NCBI GenBank assembly: GCA_019421005.1
Contig: JAHZGA010000002.1
Span: 1 to 64,000, forward strand
Length of the DNA: 64,000 nucleotides
Source of the DNA: a bacterium
GTDB lineage: Bacteria; Bacillota_I; Bacilli_A; RF39; UBA660
Direction of reading: 5' to 3'
Shown here: one piece after another, positions 51,557-61,403 of the stretch
How positions within the stretch are numbered: position 1 is the stretch's first letter
Layout of the letters: the number at the start of each line of letters is the position of its first letter
Made by a program: the position numbers and the translations under genes
Notes under the pieces: generated by a model
Seen by the model: the letters and a program-made list of their open reading frames with translations, nothing else
The model's database searches: none
What the model was told of the DNA's origin: nothing

Positions 51557-52132
51557 TTAATTATCCTTTCTACTCACACTTATCCCATCACCAATATCAA
51601 CAAATTTTGTTTTATATTCTTTATTCTCTTTTAAAAATTGAATATATTTCTCAATTTTAGAAACTAATCCTCTTACATTTCTACTTAAGTTTTCTTTATT
51701 AGAATTAACTAACCCATGAAATTTTAAGTTATCAGTAATTATAGTTCCACCATCATTTAAATTATTCTTAAATTTTTCAAAAAACTTAATATTTTGAGCT
51801 TTAGCTGCATCAATAAAAATCAAATCAAATTTATCAGTTATTTCAACATCAAAAATATCACTATTGATTGGTTTTATTTGTTCTTCTAATTTAAATTTAG
51901 CAATATTTTTTAAAGCTTCATTATATCTAATACTATCTCTTTCAATAGTAGTTATTTTAATATTTTTATCAACTAAAGCCATCGAAATAGCTGAATACCC
52001 TATTGCTGTTCCTAATTCTAAAATAGTTTTAACATTATTATCTTTTATATATTTAGTTAAATATGTAATTCCCTCTTTAGACATAATCGGAATATTATTT
52101 TTTATAGCATATTCTTCTAATACTCGTACCAT
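51557..52132 (-). CDS. SAM-dependent O-methyltransferase, YrrM-like
   Basis: A 191-residue class I methyltransferase: ILELGTAIGYSAISMAL (SAM loop), ITTIERDS, FDLIFIDAAKAQNIKFFEK and GGTIITDNLKFHG. The last two are typical of the COMT/YrrM family, where Asp and Asn bind a divalent metal. Its start overlaps the end of mltG by 16 bases. Bacillus yrrM is likewise linked to mltG-like genes. The substrate is unknown; hydroxylated tRNA uridines have been shown for related TrmR. Confidence 0.8.
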   Translation of the reverse strand: MVRVLEEYAIKNNIPIMSKEGITYLTKYIKDNNVKTILELGTAIGYSAISMALVDKNIKITTIERDSIRYNEALKNIAKFKLEEQIKPINSDIFDVEITDKFDLIFIDAAKAQNIKFFEKFKNNLNDGGTIITDNLKFHGLVNSNKENLSRNVRGLVSKIEKYIQFLKENKEYKTKFVDIGDGISVSRKDN

Positions 52133-53250
52133 AAATTTTGTTCCTTAAGAGTTGTTATTGTTTGATTATGTTCCTCATATGTTTTAGAAAAATAAGTTTT
52201 TTTATTTTTATCAGCTACAAAATATAAATATTCATGATTAGTTGGATTTATGCTGGCAACAATAGATCCAGTTGATGGGGAATCTATTGGTCCAATTGGC
52301 AAACCAATTAAACAGCTATTATTTGAACTAGTATTATATTTACTACATGTTTGTAAATCACTCATTGTTAATTCTTCACCGAAACTTTTATCAACAGCAT
52401 AATAAGTTGTTACATCACTACCTAAAGATGAACCATTGTTTAAACGATTATAAAATACTCCTGCTACTCCTGCTCTATCGTTTTCACTAGATCCCTCTAA
52501 TTCAATAATTGAAGCAAGGGTTAAGATTTGATGAACAGTATATGGACTAGCATCAATAGATGATTTATACTCTGTTAAAACATTATCCATTTGATCAAGC
52601 ATTTTATAAGCAATTTCTTGAGGTGTTACATCTTTATTTTTAAAATAATATGTATCAGCAAATAAATATCCTTCTAAAGCATATTTAATTTCAGGATTTT
52701 TAACTTCATCAGTAACAAACCAATATTTATTAATAACCTCATTAATAAATTCTTCATTTTGCCAACTATTAATTACATCATCAACACTATTGTTAGTACT
52801 ATCAGCTATTTTTGATGCAATTTGTTTTAAACGGACACCTTCTGGAATAGTAAGTACAACTGCATTTTCTTGGTATTTAGTGCCTTTTTTTAAAGTATTA
52901 ACAATTCTTTTAACATTCCAACTAGGATTTAATGAATAAATACCAACTTCTAATTTTTGGGGATTATGTAATTTAACATAAATTTTATAAGCTAGAGTTG
53001 ATTTAATTAAATTGTTTTCTTTTAATACTGGAGCTATACTATTATAAGTATCACCAGGTTCAATTGTAAAAGACATATTATCTGCATATTTTAAAACTGG
53101 TTGTAAGTTCTTTTGATAAATAATTAAAGAAACACTAAATAATACTATTAAAGTAATACTAAATAATATTAAATTATTTCTTAATTTATGTTTCTTATAA
53201 ATAACTTTTAAATTATGTCTAAAAATCCTCCATTTACTCTTTTTATTCAT
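52117..53250 (-). CDS. mltG: Endolytic murein transglycosylase
   Basis: A 377-residue protein: N-terminal membrane helix (LILFSITLIVLFSVSLIIYQ), LysM-like region (FTIEPGDTYNSIAPVLKENN), then the YceG domain with LASIIELEGSSENDRAGVAG (catalytic Glu), VFYNRL and the GLPIGPIDSPSTGSIVASI signature. It cleaves nascent glycan strands at the membrane. The gene follows ruvX and DUF1292 in the same direction. Confidence 0.9.
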   Translation of the reverse strand: MNKKSKWRIFRHNLKVIYKKHKLRNNLILFSITLIVLFSVSLIIYQKNLQPVLKYADNMSFTIEPGDTYNSIAPVLKENNLIKSTLAYKIYVKLHNPQKLEVGIYSLNPSWNVKRIVNTLKKGTKYQENAVVLTIPEGVRLKQIASKIADSTNNSVDDVINSWQNEEFINEVINKYWFVTDEVKNPEIKYALEGYLFADTYYFKNKDVTPQEIAYKMLDQMDNVLTEYKSSIDASPYTVHQILTLASIIELEGSSENDRAGVAGVFYNRLNNGSSLGSDVTTYYAVDKSFGEELTMSDLQTCSKYNTSSNNSCLIGLPIGPIDSPSTGSIVASINPTNHEYLYFVADKNKKTYFSKTYEEHNQTITTLKEQNLWYEY

Positions 53251-53264
53251 AAAAATTTTAACGA

Positions 53265-53552
53265 TTACTCGTTATTTTCTCCTTCTAACATTTCACTTTG
53301 GATTTGTTCTAAAATTGTTTCAATAATTTTCCATTCTTTTTCTGTTTCAATAGGTTGTAAAATAGGGTCTTCATCTTTTGGATCATATATTGAAGCATAT
53401 ACTTTAGTATTTCCTTTATCATCTTTAGTATAATCTGTATATACCATATAATTTTTATTAGTTTCTTCAGATTCAAAAGTAAACAAAACCTCACATTCAA
53501 CTATTTTTCCTTCCTCATCTTTAACTTTAAATGTTACTCTTTCATCACTCAT
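53265..53552 (-). CDS. DUF1292 (YrzB-like) protein
   Basis: A 95-residue acidic protein with VTFKVKDEEGKIVECEVLFT, NKNYMVYTDYTKDDKGNTKV and DPILQPIETEKEWKIIETIL. This is the DUF1292 family that lies next to ruvX in nearly all Bacilli. Function unknown. It starts within the last bases of ruvX (4-bp overlap). Confidence 0.85.
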   Translation of the reverse strand: MSDERVTFKVKDEEGKIVECEVLFTFESEETNKNYMVYTDYTKDDKGNTKVYASIYDPKDEDPILQPIETEKEWKIIETILEQIQSEMLEGENNE

Positions 53553-53971
53553 TTTTTACCTTCCTTCCTATCTAAATATGTTTGCAAAATTATCATCGCT
53601 GCTAAACTATCAATTTTTTTCTTTCTTTTTTTTCTTGAAACATTAGCTTCTAACATATAATTAGTTGCTTCTTTAGAAGTTAATCTTTCATCAATTAAGT
53701 TAACTTCTAAACCAAATTTTTTTTCTAATTTTCCTTTAAATTCTAAAGTTTCTTTTCCTCTAAAACCAATTGAGTTATTCATATTTTTAGGTAGTCCTAA
53801 TACTAATGAAGTAATTTCATTTTCTTCAATTATTTGTTTTAATTCAGTCAATAATTTATCTTCATTATCATAAAAAATTGTTTTATAACTAGTTGCAATT
53901 AATCCAGTTTTATCACTTATAGCAAGTCCTAAAGTTTTACTTCCTAAATCAAGACCTAAATATCTCACCAA
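53549..53971 (-). CDS. ruvX: RuvX/YqgF RNase-H-fold nuclease
   Basis: A 140-residue protein: YLGLDLGSKTLGLAISDKTG, SLVLGLPKNMNNSIGFRGKE, VNLIDERLTSKEATNYMLEA and SLAAMIILQTYLD. RuvX acts in Holliday-junction resolution and in 16S rRNA 5' processing. It opens the run ruvX-DUF1292-mltG. Confidence 0.9.
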   Translation of the reverse strand: MVRYLGLDLGSKTLGLAISDKTGLIATSYKTIFYDNEDKLLTELKQIIEENEITSLVLGLPKNMNNSIGFRGKETLEFKGKLEKKFGLEVNLIDERLTSKEATNYMLEANVSRKKRKKKIDSLAAMIILQTYLDRKEGKK

Positions 53972-54002
53972 ATCACCTCAATATGAATACAATAATATTC
54001 TA

Positions 54003-55130
54003 TCATTTATTACAAACTTTATCAATGTTTTTGTCAATTAATTGGCACTGCTTGACAAAATATTCATCAGTCATTCCAGCAATATAATCAATTACTTTTC
54101 TTTTTAAGCTAGTATTTTTTAAGTATTCATCATTCATTTCACTTAAAAATGTTTTTTTAATATTAGTTTTATTTTGATTTAATTCTAAATCATTTAAACA
54201 AGCATTAAATAATTTTCTAAACATATTTTCATAATTTTTTAAATTTTTTTTTGTATTAGCTTTACTATAGATAAATTCATAGTTGAATTTTTTTAATTTT
54301 GTAATAGCTTCAAATATTTTTGGAGATATTTGAATATAAGGTTTATCTAAACTATTATTTATAATATCTAATATAATTGTATTTATTATCTTACTATTAT
54401 TGTTTCCTAAAACTTTTACAACATCTTCTGGGATATCACATCTTTTAATAACTCCCAATGTAATAGCATCTTCAACATCTTTTCCTAAATAACTAATGAT
54501 ATCACTTATTTTAACAACACAACCTTCTAAAGTCATTGGTTTTAAGTTTTTATTTTCTACTTTAAAACAATCATTATAATCTTTAAAAAAGTCTTCAATA
54601 GTTTTAGAAACTGGATAATATTTTATTTGTTCTAATTCGCCATTATGGCATAAAATTCCATCTAAAACTTGAATTGTTAAGTTTTCACCAAGGCCATGAT
54701 TATCAACATACATTAATGTTCTTACACTCTGGGCATTATGCATAAATGTTCCTTCATTATTTTCTAAACTTATTTTATTTAAAATTCTTTCTCCTGTATG
54801 GGCAAAAGGAACATGTCCTAAATCATGACCTAATGCAATTGCTTCAATTAAATCTTCGTTTAAATTTAAAGCTCTTCCTATTGTTCTAGCAATTTTACTA
54901 ACCATTTGAACATGGATTATTCTTTTACTAATATGATCATTACCAACTCTACTAAATACTTGAGTTTTATCAATATATCTAGCGTATGATAATGAATAAA
55001 TAATTCTATCAATATCTCTAAAATAATTAGGTCTTATATCTTCAACAATAGGTTTCAATCTAATAGCCATTTTATCATAACAAGCATATTTACTTAAGTT
55101 AACTTCATTTTTTAACATATTTTCTTTCAT
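54003..55130 (-). CDS. dGTPase-like HD phosphohydrolase
   Basis: A 375-residue protein with the HD-superfamily ligands in HISKRIIHVQMVSKIAR, AIALGHDLGHVPFAHTGERI and VKISDIISYLGKDVEDA. It matches the deoxyguanosine-triphosphate triphosphohydrolase-like proteins. These control dNTP pools, but the substrate of short forms is not always dGTP. It follows alaS, separated by a terminator. Confidence 0.8.
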   Translation of the reverse strand: MKENMLKNEVNLSKYACYDKMAIRLKPIVEDIRPNYFRDIDRIIYSLSYARYIDKTQVFSRVGNDHISKRIIHVQMVSKIARTIGRALNLNEDLIEAIALGHDLGHVPFAHTGERILNKISLENNEGTFMHNAQSVRTLMYVDNHGLGENLTIQVLDGILCHNGELEQIKYYPVSKTIEDFFKDYNDCFKVENKNLKPMTLEGCVVKISDIISYLGKDVEDAITLGVIKRCDIPEDVVKVLGNNNSKIINTIILDIINNSLDKPYIQISPKIFEAITKLKKFNYEFIYSKANTKKNLKNYENMFRKLFNACLNDLELNQNKTNIKKTFLSEMNDEYLKNTSLKRKVIDYIAGMTDEYFVKQCQLIDKNIDKVCNK

Positions 55131-55148
55131 TTTTAACCTCTTTTCAAA

Positions 55149-55172
55149 AAATAGTAGAATTACCTACTATTT
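55149..55172 (-). terminator. Terminator after alaS
   Basis: AAATAGTAG (55149-55157) and CTACTATTT (55164-55172), with T residues after it on the minus strand; the alaS stop lies within the stem. Confidence 0.75.
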
Positions 55173-56915
55173 TAAAATTGCTTTAATTCTTCTAACACCA
55201 GCTTGTGAAGATTCTTCCTTTTTAATTATAAATTCACCTAATTCTGAAGTGTTTTTAACATGTGGGCCACCACATAATTCTTTAGAAATATCACCTATTG
55301 AATAAACTGTTACTTCATCAGGATATCTTTCAATAAACATACATTCAGCACCTGATTTTAAAGCTTTATCTTTAGGCATAATTTCATAACTAACATCTAA
55401 TTTATCATTAATCCATTTATTAACTAAATCTTGAGTTTTTTGTATTTGTTCTTTAGTTAATTTACTATCATGAGAAAAATCAAATCTTAAACGTTCAGGG
55501 GTAATATTACTTCCCATTTGATGAACATGACTTCCTAAAACAACTTTCAAAGCTGCATTTAATAAATGAGTTGCTGTATGATATTTTATATCCATATCAC
55601 TATTACTTGATAAACCACCTTTAAATTTATTATTCATTCCTTTTCTTGATTTTTCTTGATGTTCCTTAAATTTTTGTTTAAATCCATCAACATCTACTTC
55701 CAAATTATGTTCAAATGCTAGTTCAACAGTTAGTTCAATTGGAAATCCATAAGTATCATAAAGTTTAAACGCTAATGAAGCATCAATTTTTTTATCAATA
55801 TTTTTTATGCTTTTTTCAAATTCTTTTAAACCTTTTTCTAATGTTTTAGAAAATTTATTTTTTTCATTTTTTAAAACATTCATAACTTGCTCTTCATTTT
55901 TTTCTAATTCACTATAATATTTTTTATATTGTTCAATAATTATTTTAGCTAATTGTAATTCAAAATCACTGTTAATATCAATATTTATTTTTTTAGCATA
56001 TCTTAACATTCTTCTTATTAATCTTCTTAAGATATAACCTTGATCAGTGTTTGATGGAATTATTTTTGCTTCATCCGCACTTATAAAGACAATTGATCTA
56101 ATATGATCAGCAATTATTCTCATTTCTTTAGTTTTATCAGAGTATTTTTCACCAGATATTTCTTCTATCTTATTTATAACATTTTTCCAAATAGAAGTTT
56201 GATAATTATCATGTTTACCTTCTAAAACAGCTGTAATTCTTTCTACGCCCATTCCGGTATCAACATTTTTATTAACTAATTTTTCATATTCACCATTTTC
56301 TAAATGATTATATTCCATAAAAACATTATTCCAAATTTCAACCCAATTATCATCATTAGGATCAAATTCTAAAGGTGGTTCTATAGAACTTGACCAATAA
56401 AATATTTCTGTATCTGGACCACATGGACCGGTATCTCCTGGAGCCCACCAGTTATCACTTTCTCCTAAAAAAGCAATTCTTTCTTTGGGAATACCTTGTT
56501 TTTGCCATAATTCATAAGATTCATTATCAGGATTAACTAAATCATTTCCTTTAAAAACCGTTACAGCTAATTTATTAACTGGGATATTTAAATGTTCAGT
56601 TAGAAATTCAAATGACCATTTTATTGATTCTTCTTTAAAATAATCACCTAAAGACCAGTTACCCAACATTTCAAAAAATGTATGATGAGTTCTATCACCT
56701 ATTTCATCTAAATCATTTGTTCTCATACATTTTTGATAATCACACAATCTTTTTCCATATGGATGAGGTTGTCCCATTAAATAAGGTACAAGTGGTTGCA
56801 TACCAGCAGTATTAAATAATACTGAAGGATCATTTTCTGGTACTATAGGAGCACTTGGAATTTGTTTATGCCCTTTTGATACAAAAAAATCTATAAATAA
56901 ATCTTTAATGTTCAT
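55167..56915 (-). CDS. alaS: Alanyl-tRNA synthetase without C-Ala domain
   Basis: A 582-residue protein, versus about 870 in most bacteria. The class II catalytic domain is complete (NTAGMQPLVPYLMG, DRTHHTFFEMLGNWSLGDYF, DTGPCGPDTEI, GMGVERITAVLEG). The tRNA-recognition and editing domain is complete too (HTATHLLNAAL, CGGPHVKNTSELGEF and the closing AGVRRIKAILK). The dimer-forming DHHA1/C-Ala part is absent. The ending is clean, followed by a terminator, so this is probably a natural short form rather than a frameshift. Editing ligands (HxxxH, CxxxH) are present. Confidence 0.9.
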   Translation of the reverse strand: MNIKDLFIDFFVSKGHKQIPSAPIVPENDPSVLFNTAGMQPLVPYLMGQPHPYGKRLCDYQKCMRTNDLDEIGDRTHHTFFEMLGNWSLGDYFKEESIKWSFEFLTEHLNIPVNKLAVTVFKGNDLVNPDNESYELWQKQGIPKERIAFLGESDNWWAPGDTGPCGPDTEIFYWSSSIEPPLEFDPNDDNWVEIWNNVFMEYNHLENGEYEKLVNKNVDTGMGVERITAVLEGKHDNYQTSIWKNVINKIEEISGEKYSDKTKEMRIIADHIRSIVFISADEAKIIPSNTDQGYILRRLIRRMLRYAKKINIDINSDFELQLAKIIIEQYKKYYSELEKNEEQVMNVLKNEKNKFSKTLEKGLKEFEKSIKNIDKKIDASLAFKLYDTYGFPIELTVELAFEHNLEVDVDGFKQKFKEHQEKSRKGMNNKFKGGLSSNSDMDIKYHTATHLLNAALKVVLGSHVHQMGSNITPERLRFDFSHDSKLTKEQIQKTQDLVNKWINDKLDVSYEIMPKDKALKSGAECMFIERYPDEVTVYSIGDISKELCGGPHVKNTSELGEFIIKKEESSQAGVRRIKAILK

Positions 56916-57462
56916 TTTTTACCTCCTTTAAAATATCATTTACTTTTTTTTCTAATTCGTTTAAATCACTATCATTATTAATAATATAATCATAATCATT
57001 ATAGTTATCTAAATCACATTCTGTTTTATGATTTTGTTCAGTTTCAGTTAATGGTGTTTCAAAATTTGGTCTAACAACTTTTATTTTAACAACATTATCA
57101 AATAAAGCTTCAGGAATTTCCATTTCATTTTTCATTCTAACATCACTTATTATAAGAGCATCGAAAAAATATGAATAAACCTTTATATCTTCACAAATAC
57201 GATTAACAAATAATAGTTCATCTATTTTATTGCGAATAAGATCAGTTCCTAATTGTTGTAATAATTCTCTTGGTTTAGTTTCTTCATTACCATCCCAATT
57301 TGAAATGTTTTTGGCATACATTTTTATATAACTTCCATATGCTAATTTCAATATTTTTAAACCGCTATTTTGATAATTCTTAATAATTAAATCAGCAACT
57401 GTATCTTTACCATTTCTTGCTTTACCTGATATTAAAAATATTTTAGGATTTTTACTCTCCAT
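56905..57462 (-). CDS. P-loop deoxynucleoside-monophosphate-kinase-like protein
   Basis: A 185-residue P-loop protein: FLISGKARNGKDTVADLI (Walker A), PRELLQQLGTDLIRNKIDEL, ALIISDVRMKNEMEIPE and KVVRPNFETPL. This is like the phage-type dNMP kinase family. Its start overlaps the AI-2E gene end by 11 bases and its end overlaps alaS by 11 bases, so all three are co-expressed. Nucleotide specificity is unknown. Confidence 0.7.
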   Translation of the reverse strand: MESKNPKIFLISGKARNGKDTVADLIIKNYQNSGLKILKLAYGSYIKMYAKNISNWDGNEETKPRELLQQLGTDLIRNKIDELLFVNRICEDIKVYSYFFDALIISDVRMKNEMEIPEALFDNVVKIKVVRPNFETPLTETEQNHKTECDLDNYNDYDYIINNDSDLNELEKKVNDILKEVKNEH

Positions 57463-58609
57463 ACTGCACCTCTTTACTATTTAAAAAGTTATATTTTTCA
57501 TCAAAAAATTTAATAATAGCTTTAGCTGATGCTATTAAAGGGGTTGATACAATCATTCCTAATACACCCCAGAAATGCCCAAAAATAAGTAAGCCAATAA
57601 TAACTGTTACTGGATGTAGTTTAACTGTTTTACTCATAATTACTGGTTGTAAGAAGTTTCCTTCTAAAAATTGGATAACGCATATTACAACTAAAGTTAA
57701 AATTCCTATTATTGGACTTTGTGAAAATCCAACAATAACAGCAGGCGCGCCTCCTATATAAGGTCCCGCATATGGAATAACATTAGTAAGTCCACAGAAT
57801 AGTCCAAATAATAATGGGGCTTTTAAACCAACTAATACAAAGCCAGCTGATGTAACAACAAAAACTAAAAATGAATCTATTAAAGCTCCTATTATAAATC
57901 TTCTTAATGATGTATTAACTTCATTAGCTAAATTTCTAGCATCCTTATGCATTTTTTTAGGTAATATTGTTATTATTGAGTCTGTTGCATTATCAAAACT
58001 TACCAATAAATAAAATCCTATTATTAAGCCAATTGCAATTGTTATAATTGATGAGAAAAATGATGTTACATATTTTACAATCATAGCTGGAATTGAAATA
58101 GTCAAATTATGAACAATATTTTCTATTTGATTAAAGAAGTTTTGTTGTAATGCCATAGCATCAAAGTTTTTAATTTGATTTAATTTAACAAAAAAATCAG
58201 TTGCCCATTCTTTTATACTACTAAATACACTTGGAATTAATCTAATAAAATCATTTATTTGTTCCGATAAAACTGGAACAATTGAATAACATACTAAAAA
58301 TAAAATTCCTAAAAAAACAACATATACTAAAGAAGCACCTAATCCTCTTCTCATACCTTTATGGCTTAACCATTTTACAGCTGGATCAAATAGCCATGCA
58401 ACAAATATTCCAATGAATAAAGGCGCTAATAACTTAAGAACAATAAGTAAAAAGTTTACTATTTTTAATTCTTTTAATAATATAATAATTCCATATATTC
58501 CAAAAAGAATTACTAAAAAATAAGCTATTTTTAATAAATTTTTTGATAAAGAAAGTACTTCATTTAAATTACGATAATTAATTTTATCAAAATTTTTTCT
58601 ATTTAACAT
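57452..58609 (-). CDS. AI-2E-family transporter
   Basis: A 385-residue protein with about eight membrane helices. It shows the family signatures PLFIGIFVAWLFDPAVKWLS, GLTNVIPYAGPYIGGAPAVI and ILTLVVICVIQFLEGNFLQP, then LHPVTVIIGLLIFG. The family includes the autoinducer-2 exporter TqsA and Na+/H+ antiporters; specificity cannot be told. First gene of the AI-2E-kinase-alaS run. Confidence 0.85.
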   Translation of the reverse strand: MLNRKNFDKINYRNLNEVLSLSKNLLKIAYFLVILFGIYGIIILLKELKIVNFLLIVLKLLAPLFIGIFVAWLFDPAVKWLSHKGMRRGLGASLVYVVFLGILFLVCYSIVPVLSEQINDFIRLIPSVFSSIKEWATDFFVKLNQIKNFDAMALQQNFFNQIENIVHNLTISIPAMIVKYVTSFFSSIITIAIGLIIGFYLLVSFDNATDSIITILPKKMHKDARNLANEVNTSLRRFIIGALIDSFLVFVVTSAGFVLVGLKAPLLFGLFCGLTNVIPYAGPYIGGAPAVIVGFSQSPIIGILTLVVICVIQFLEGNFLQPVIMSKTVKLHPVTVIIGLLIFGHFWGVLGMIVSTPLIASAKAIIKFFDEKYNFLNSKEVQYGE

Positions 58610-58727
58610 AATATCAGCCCTTCTATAGTTAATTATATCATTTATTATTATATGTTGTAAACTTTTAATTGTTAAAATTTACTAAAAAACATATATATTT
58701 TTTAAGTAAAATTAATTTTTAGCCATT

Positions 58728-58757
58728 ATAAAATGACACCATTTGATGTCATTTTAT
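58728..58757 (-). terminator. Terminator of the two-component operon
   Basis: ATAAAATGACA (58728-58738) and TGTCATTTTAT (58747-58757), 8-base loop, T-rich on the minus strand. Confidence 0.8.
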
Positions 58758-60002
58758 TATAAAACTTACGCCTTTTTTTTCATTTTTAACGGTTATTTCA
58801 TATCCTAATAGCATAGTCGTTTTTTTAACAATTGATAAACCTAATCCAAATTGACCTTTGATACCTTTTTTGTAGGGAATGAAAATATCATTTAAAACTT
58901 TTTCGTCAATGTTAGGTCCATCATTATAAAATGTTATTTTATTATTTTTTACGGTTATTTTTATTTCTTTTTCAGCATATCTAATAAAATTATTTAATAT
59001 ATTATCAATTACAGCTTCCCACATATCATCTGTTCCATTAAATATGCTTTTATTTTTATCAATATTCAAAATCCATTTAATATCACTGCGTTGAATTTTA
59101 AATTTTGAAACAGAAGAGGTTATAATTGGGGTAACATCTACTAATTTATTCAAGTCGCAATTAGAATCTTTTATATAATTTATTTTATTTAAATATAGTA
59201 AGGAGTGTACTTTCATTTCTAATTTATCAACTTGTTCTTCGATTATTTTTAAACCTTCTTCTTTAGTTTGAATCCCATCTTTTATGGCTTCAATATATGA
59301 TTTTATTACTGTTAAGGGAGTTTTAAAGTCGTGCGAAATATTTTGATACATCTGATTTTTATATTCTTCTTGTTCTTTTAAAGTTTCTTTCATGTTATCA
59401 ATTGCATCTGATAACAATTTTAATTCATCATCAGCTTGATAATAATAATTATCAACATATTGATCATTATCTAGATTATCGATTTTTTCTTTTAGACGTT
59501 GAATTTTTAATACCAAATTATGTGTCCACCACCCTATAAGGGCCAATATAATTAAAAATGTGGCTATCATAATTGGAAATATAGCTGTTAAAACGTCATA
59601 TTTTACTTGTTTAGTAAATGTATCGTTAGTAATAATTATTTTAGTTATATAAGAATTACTAACTTGAACATAATAATATGTTTTTGATTTTATTGTGAAT
59701 TTTCCATGATCAGAATTAATTTTATCTAATATTAGTTTTGGAGAAAATGAAACTACATCCTGATAATTTTGTGATGTAACTATCTCTTTTTTTGTAACGT
59801 AAACATAAGCTATCAATTCATTAAAGCCCTCATCAGTCGTAACATCACTCATAGGCTGATTTAAATTTTGATAAACGTTTTTTTCATAAATCGGTAGTAA
59901 CACTTTAGGTAAGAATAATCTTAAAGAAACAAATATTAATACTAATATTAAAATTGTGATTGAGATTAATTGTTTAAGTAAATTATGTTTTAAATCACTC
60001 AT
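58749..60002 (-). CDS. Sensor histidine kinase
   Basis: A 417-residue protein with two membrane helices (residues about 12-33 and 136-158) around a 100-residue outer sensor domain, a HAMP-like linker, the phospho-acceptor box NISHDFKTPLTVIKSY (His224), and an ATPase domain with IDNILNNFIRYA (N box) and GQFGLGLSIVKK (G box). The outer sequence has no known sensor motif. It overlaps the regulator gene by 4 bases and is co-translated with it. Confidence 0.9.
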   Translation of the reverse strand: MSDLKHNLLKQLISITILILVLIFVSLRLFLPKVLLPIYEKNVYQNLNQPMSDVTTDEGFNELIAYVYVTKKEIVTSQNYQDVVSFSPKLILDKINSDHGKFTIKSKTYYYVQVSNSYITKIIITNDTFTKQVKYDVLTAIFPIMIATFLIILALIGWWTHNLVLKIQRLKEKIDNLDNDQYVDNYYYQADDELKLLSDAIDNMKETLKEQEEYKNQMYQNISHDFKTPLTVIKSYIEAIKDGIQTKEEGLKIIEEQVDKLEMKVHSLLYLNKINYIKDSNCDLNKLVDVTPIITSSVSKFKIQRSDIKWILNIDKNKSIFNGTDDMWEAVIDNILNNFIRYAEKEIKITVKNNKITFYNDGPNIDEKVLNDIFIPYKKGIKGQFGLGLSIVKKTTMLLGYEITVKNEKKGVSFIIK

Positions 60003-60658
60003 GATAAACGGTAACCAAATCCATAAATTGTATTTATACGCAATTTAGGCATTTTTTTTCTTAATCTTCTTACCAAGTCATCAACAACACGATCGCTACC
60101 AAAATAATCATTTCCCCAGACATTAACTAAAATATCATCTCTACTAAATGATTTATTTTTATTATCAGTTAATAAAATTAATAATTCAAATTCTAAAGTT
60201 GTTAAATTAATTTCTTTTTCATTTTCTAAAACAATTCTTTTATTTAAATCAATTTTATAATTTGCATATGTAATTATGTTGTCAGTACTCTTATAAACAC
60301 GTTTAATTATGTTATTAACTCTTAAAACCAATTCTTTAGATGAATATGGTTTAGTTATATAATCATCACTTCCTAATTCTAAACCAATTATTTTATCCAA
60401 GTCTTGATCACGAGCTGATGTAAATATTACTGGAACGTTTTGATCTACTTCTCTAATTTTTTTTATTAAATCATATCCACTAATACTATCATTAAGCATT
60501 ATATCTAAAATCCATAAATGGACCTTTTCTTTGCCTATATAATCAAAAGCGTCTTCACCATTATAGTAATTAACAACTTCATAATCAGCCCGTTCTAAAT
60601 AAGATTTAACTAAATTGTTAAGATTAACTTCATCTTCAACTAAACAAATTCGATACAT
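59999..60658 (-). CDS. OmpR-type response regulator
   Basis: A 219-residue protein: receiver with phospho-Asp52 (WILDIMLND), VIFTSARDQDLDK and YITKPYSSKEL; then a winged-helix DNA-binding domain (LTTLEFELLILLTDNKNKSF, SRDDILVNVWG, VVDDLVRRLRKKM, IYGFGYRLS). Partner of the kinase downstream. The DNA target is unknown; the leader upstream contains a possible mini-ORF. Confidence 0.9.
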   Translation of the reverse strand: MYRICLVEDEVNLNNLVKSYLERADYEVVNYYNGEDAFDYIGKEKVHLWILDIMLNDSISGYDLIKKIREVDQNVPVIFTSARDQDLDKIIGLELGSDDYITKPYSSKELVLRVNNIIKRVYKSTDNIITYANYKIDLNKRIVLENEKEINLTTLEFELLILLTDNKNKSFSRDDILVNVWGNDYFGSDRVVDDLVRRLRKKMPKLRINTIYGFGYRLS

Positions 60659-60875
60659 CTAAACACCTCTTATAAAAAGTATAACATTATTTAATTATTT
60701 TTTCTACATTTATCAACTTCTTTCTATTAACTAGGAGTGTATTTTTTTAATTAATTTAACTTTTTAATTTATGTTTTTCTCATATATCACCTCCGTATGA
60801 ATTAATTGTATAATAAAATTGTGGTAATAATATAATAAAATTATGGGAAAATATGGTTAAAAAAAATATTTAGAT
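60659..60875 (-). promoter_or_regulatory. Leader and intergenic region of the two-component operon with a mini-ORF
   Basis: On the minus strand a TATACAAT-like box precedes CGGAGGTGAT and ATG AGA AAA ACA TAA (near 60780), a four-codon frame with an excellent ribosome binding site. About 110 bases later the regulator starts after GAGGTG. The rest is AT-rich with no further structure. A decayed or regulatory leader peptide is possible. Confidence 0.4.
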
Positions 60876-61403
60876 TTAAATATTTCTTAAATAGTAATTA
60901 TTTTGTTTTTCAATTCCTAGTACTGTACTATTACCATGACCAGGTAATAATTCTATATCATCATTATAATTTTTTATTCTTTTTAAACTTTCCTGCATTT
61001 TTTTAAAGTCGCCTGTTTCTAAATCAGTTCTTCCAATAGAGTTTTTAAATATAAAATCGCCAACAAACATTAATTTATTTTCTTTAAAATAGAATGTAAC
61101 TGCATCATCTTTATGTCCAGGTGTGTAAATTATTTCAAATTTAAAATTGTTAATTTTATATTTATTTTCTTTCATTTTATAATCATATATTGAAACATCA
61201 TAATCCTGTTTTAATTTTTCTAGTGCTCCAATATGATCAAAATGATAATGAGTTATTAAAATAGCTAATACATTTAAAGAACCAATTTCATTTTTTATTA
61301 TTTCATAATCATCTCCAGGATCAACTATTAAACAATCGCTGTTATCAATTAATATATAACAATTTGTTGCAAGTGGTCCAACTATAAGTTTTTTAACTTT
61401 CAT
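60876..61403 (-). CDS. Metallo-beta-lactamase-fold hydrolase, GloB-like
   Basis: A 175-residue protein with the metal motifs [26 protein letters not shown] and LLPGHGN. Short single-domain members of this group act as glyoxalase II-like or persulfide-linked thioesterases. The start overlaps the rnhB stop by 4 bases. Confidence 0.8.
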   Translation of the reverse strand: MKVKKLIVGPLATNCYILIDNSDCLIVDPGDDYEIIKNEIGSLNVLAILITHYHFDHIGALEKLKQDYDVSIYDYKMKENKYKINNFKFEIIYTPGHKDDAVTFYFKENKLMFVGDFIFKNSIGRTDLETGDFKKMQESLKRIKNYNDDIELLPGHGNSTVLGIEKQNNYYLRNI

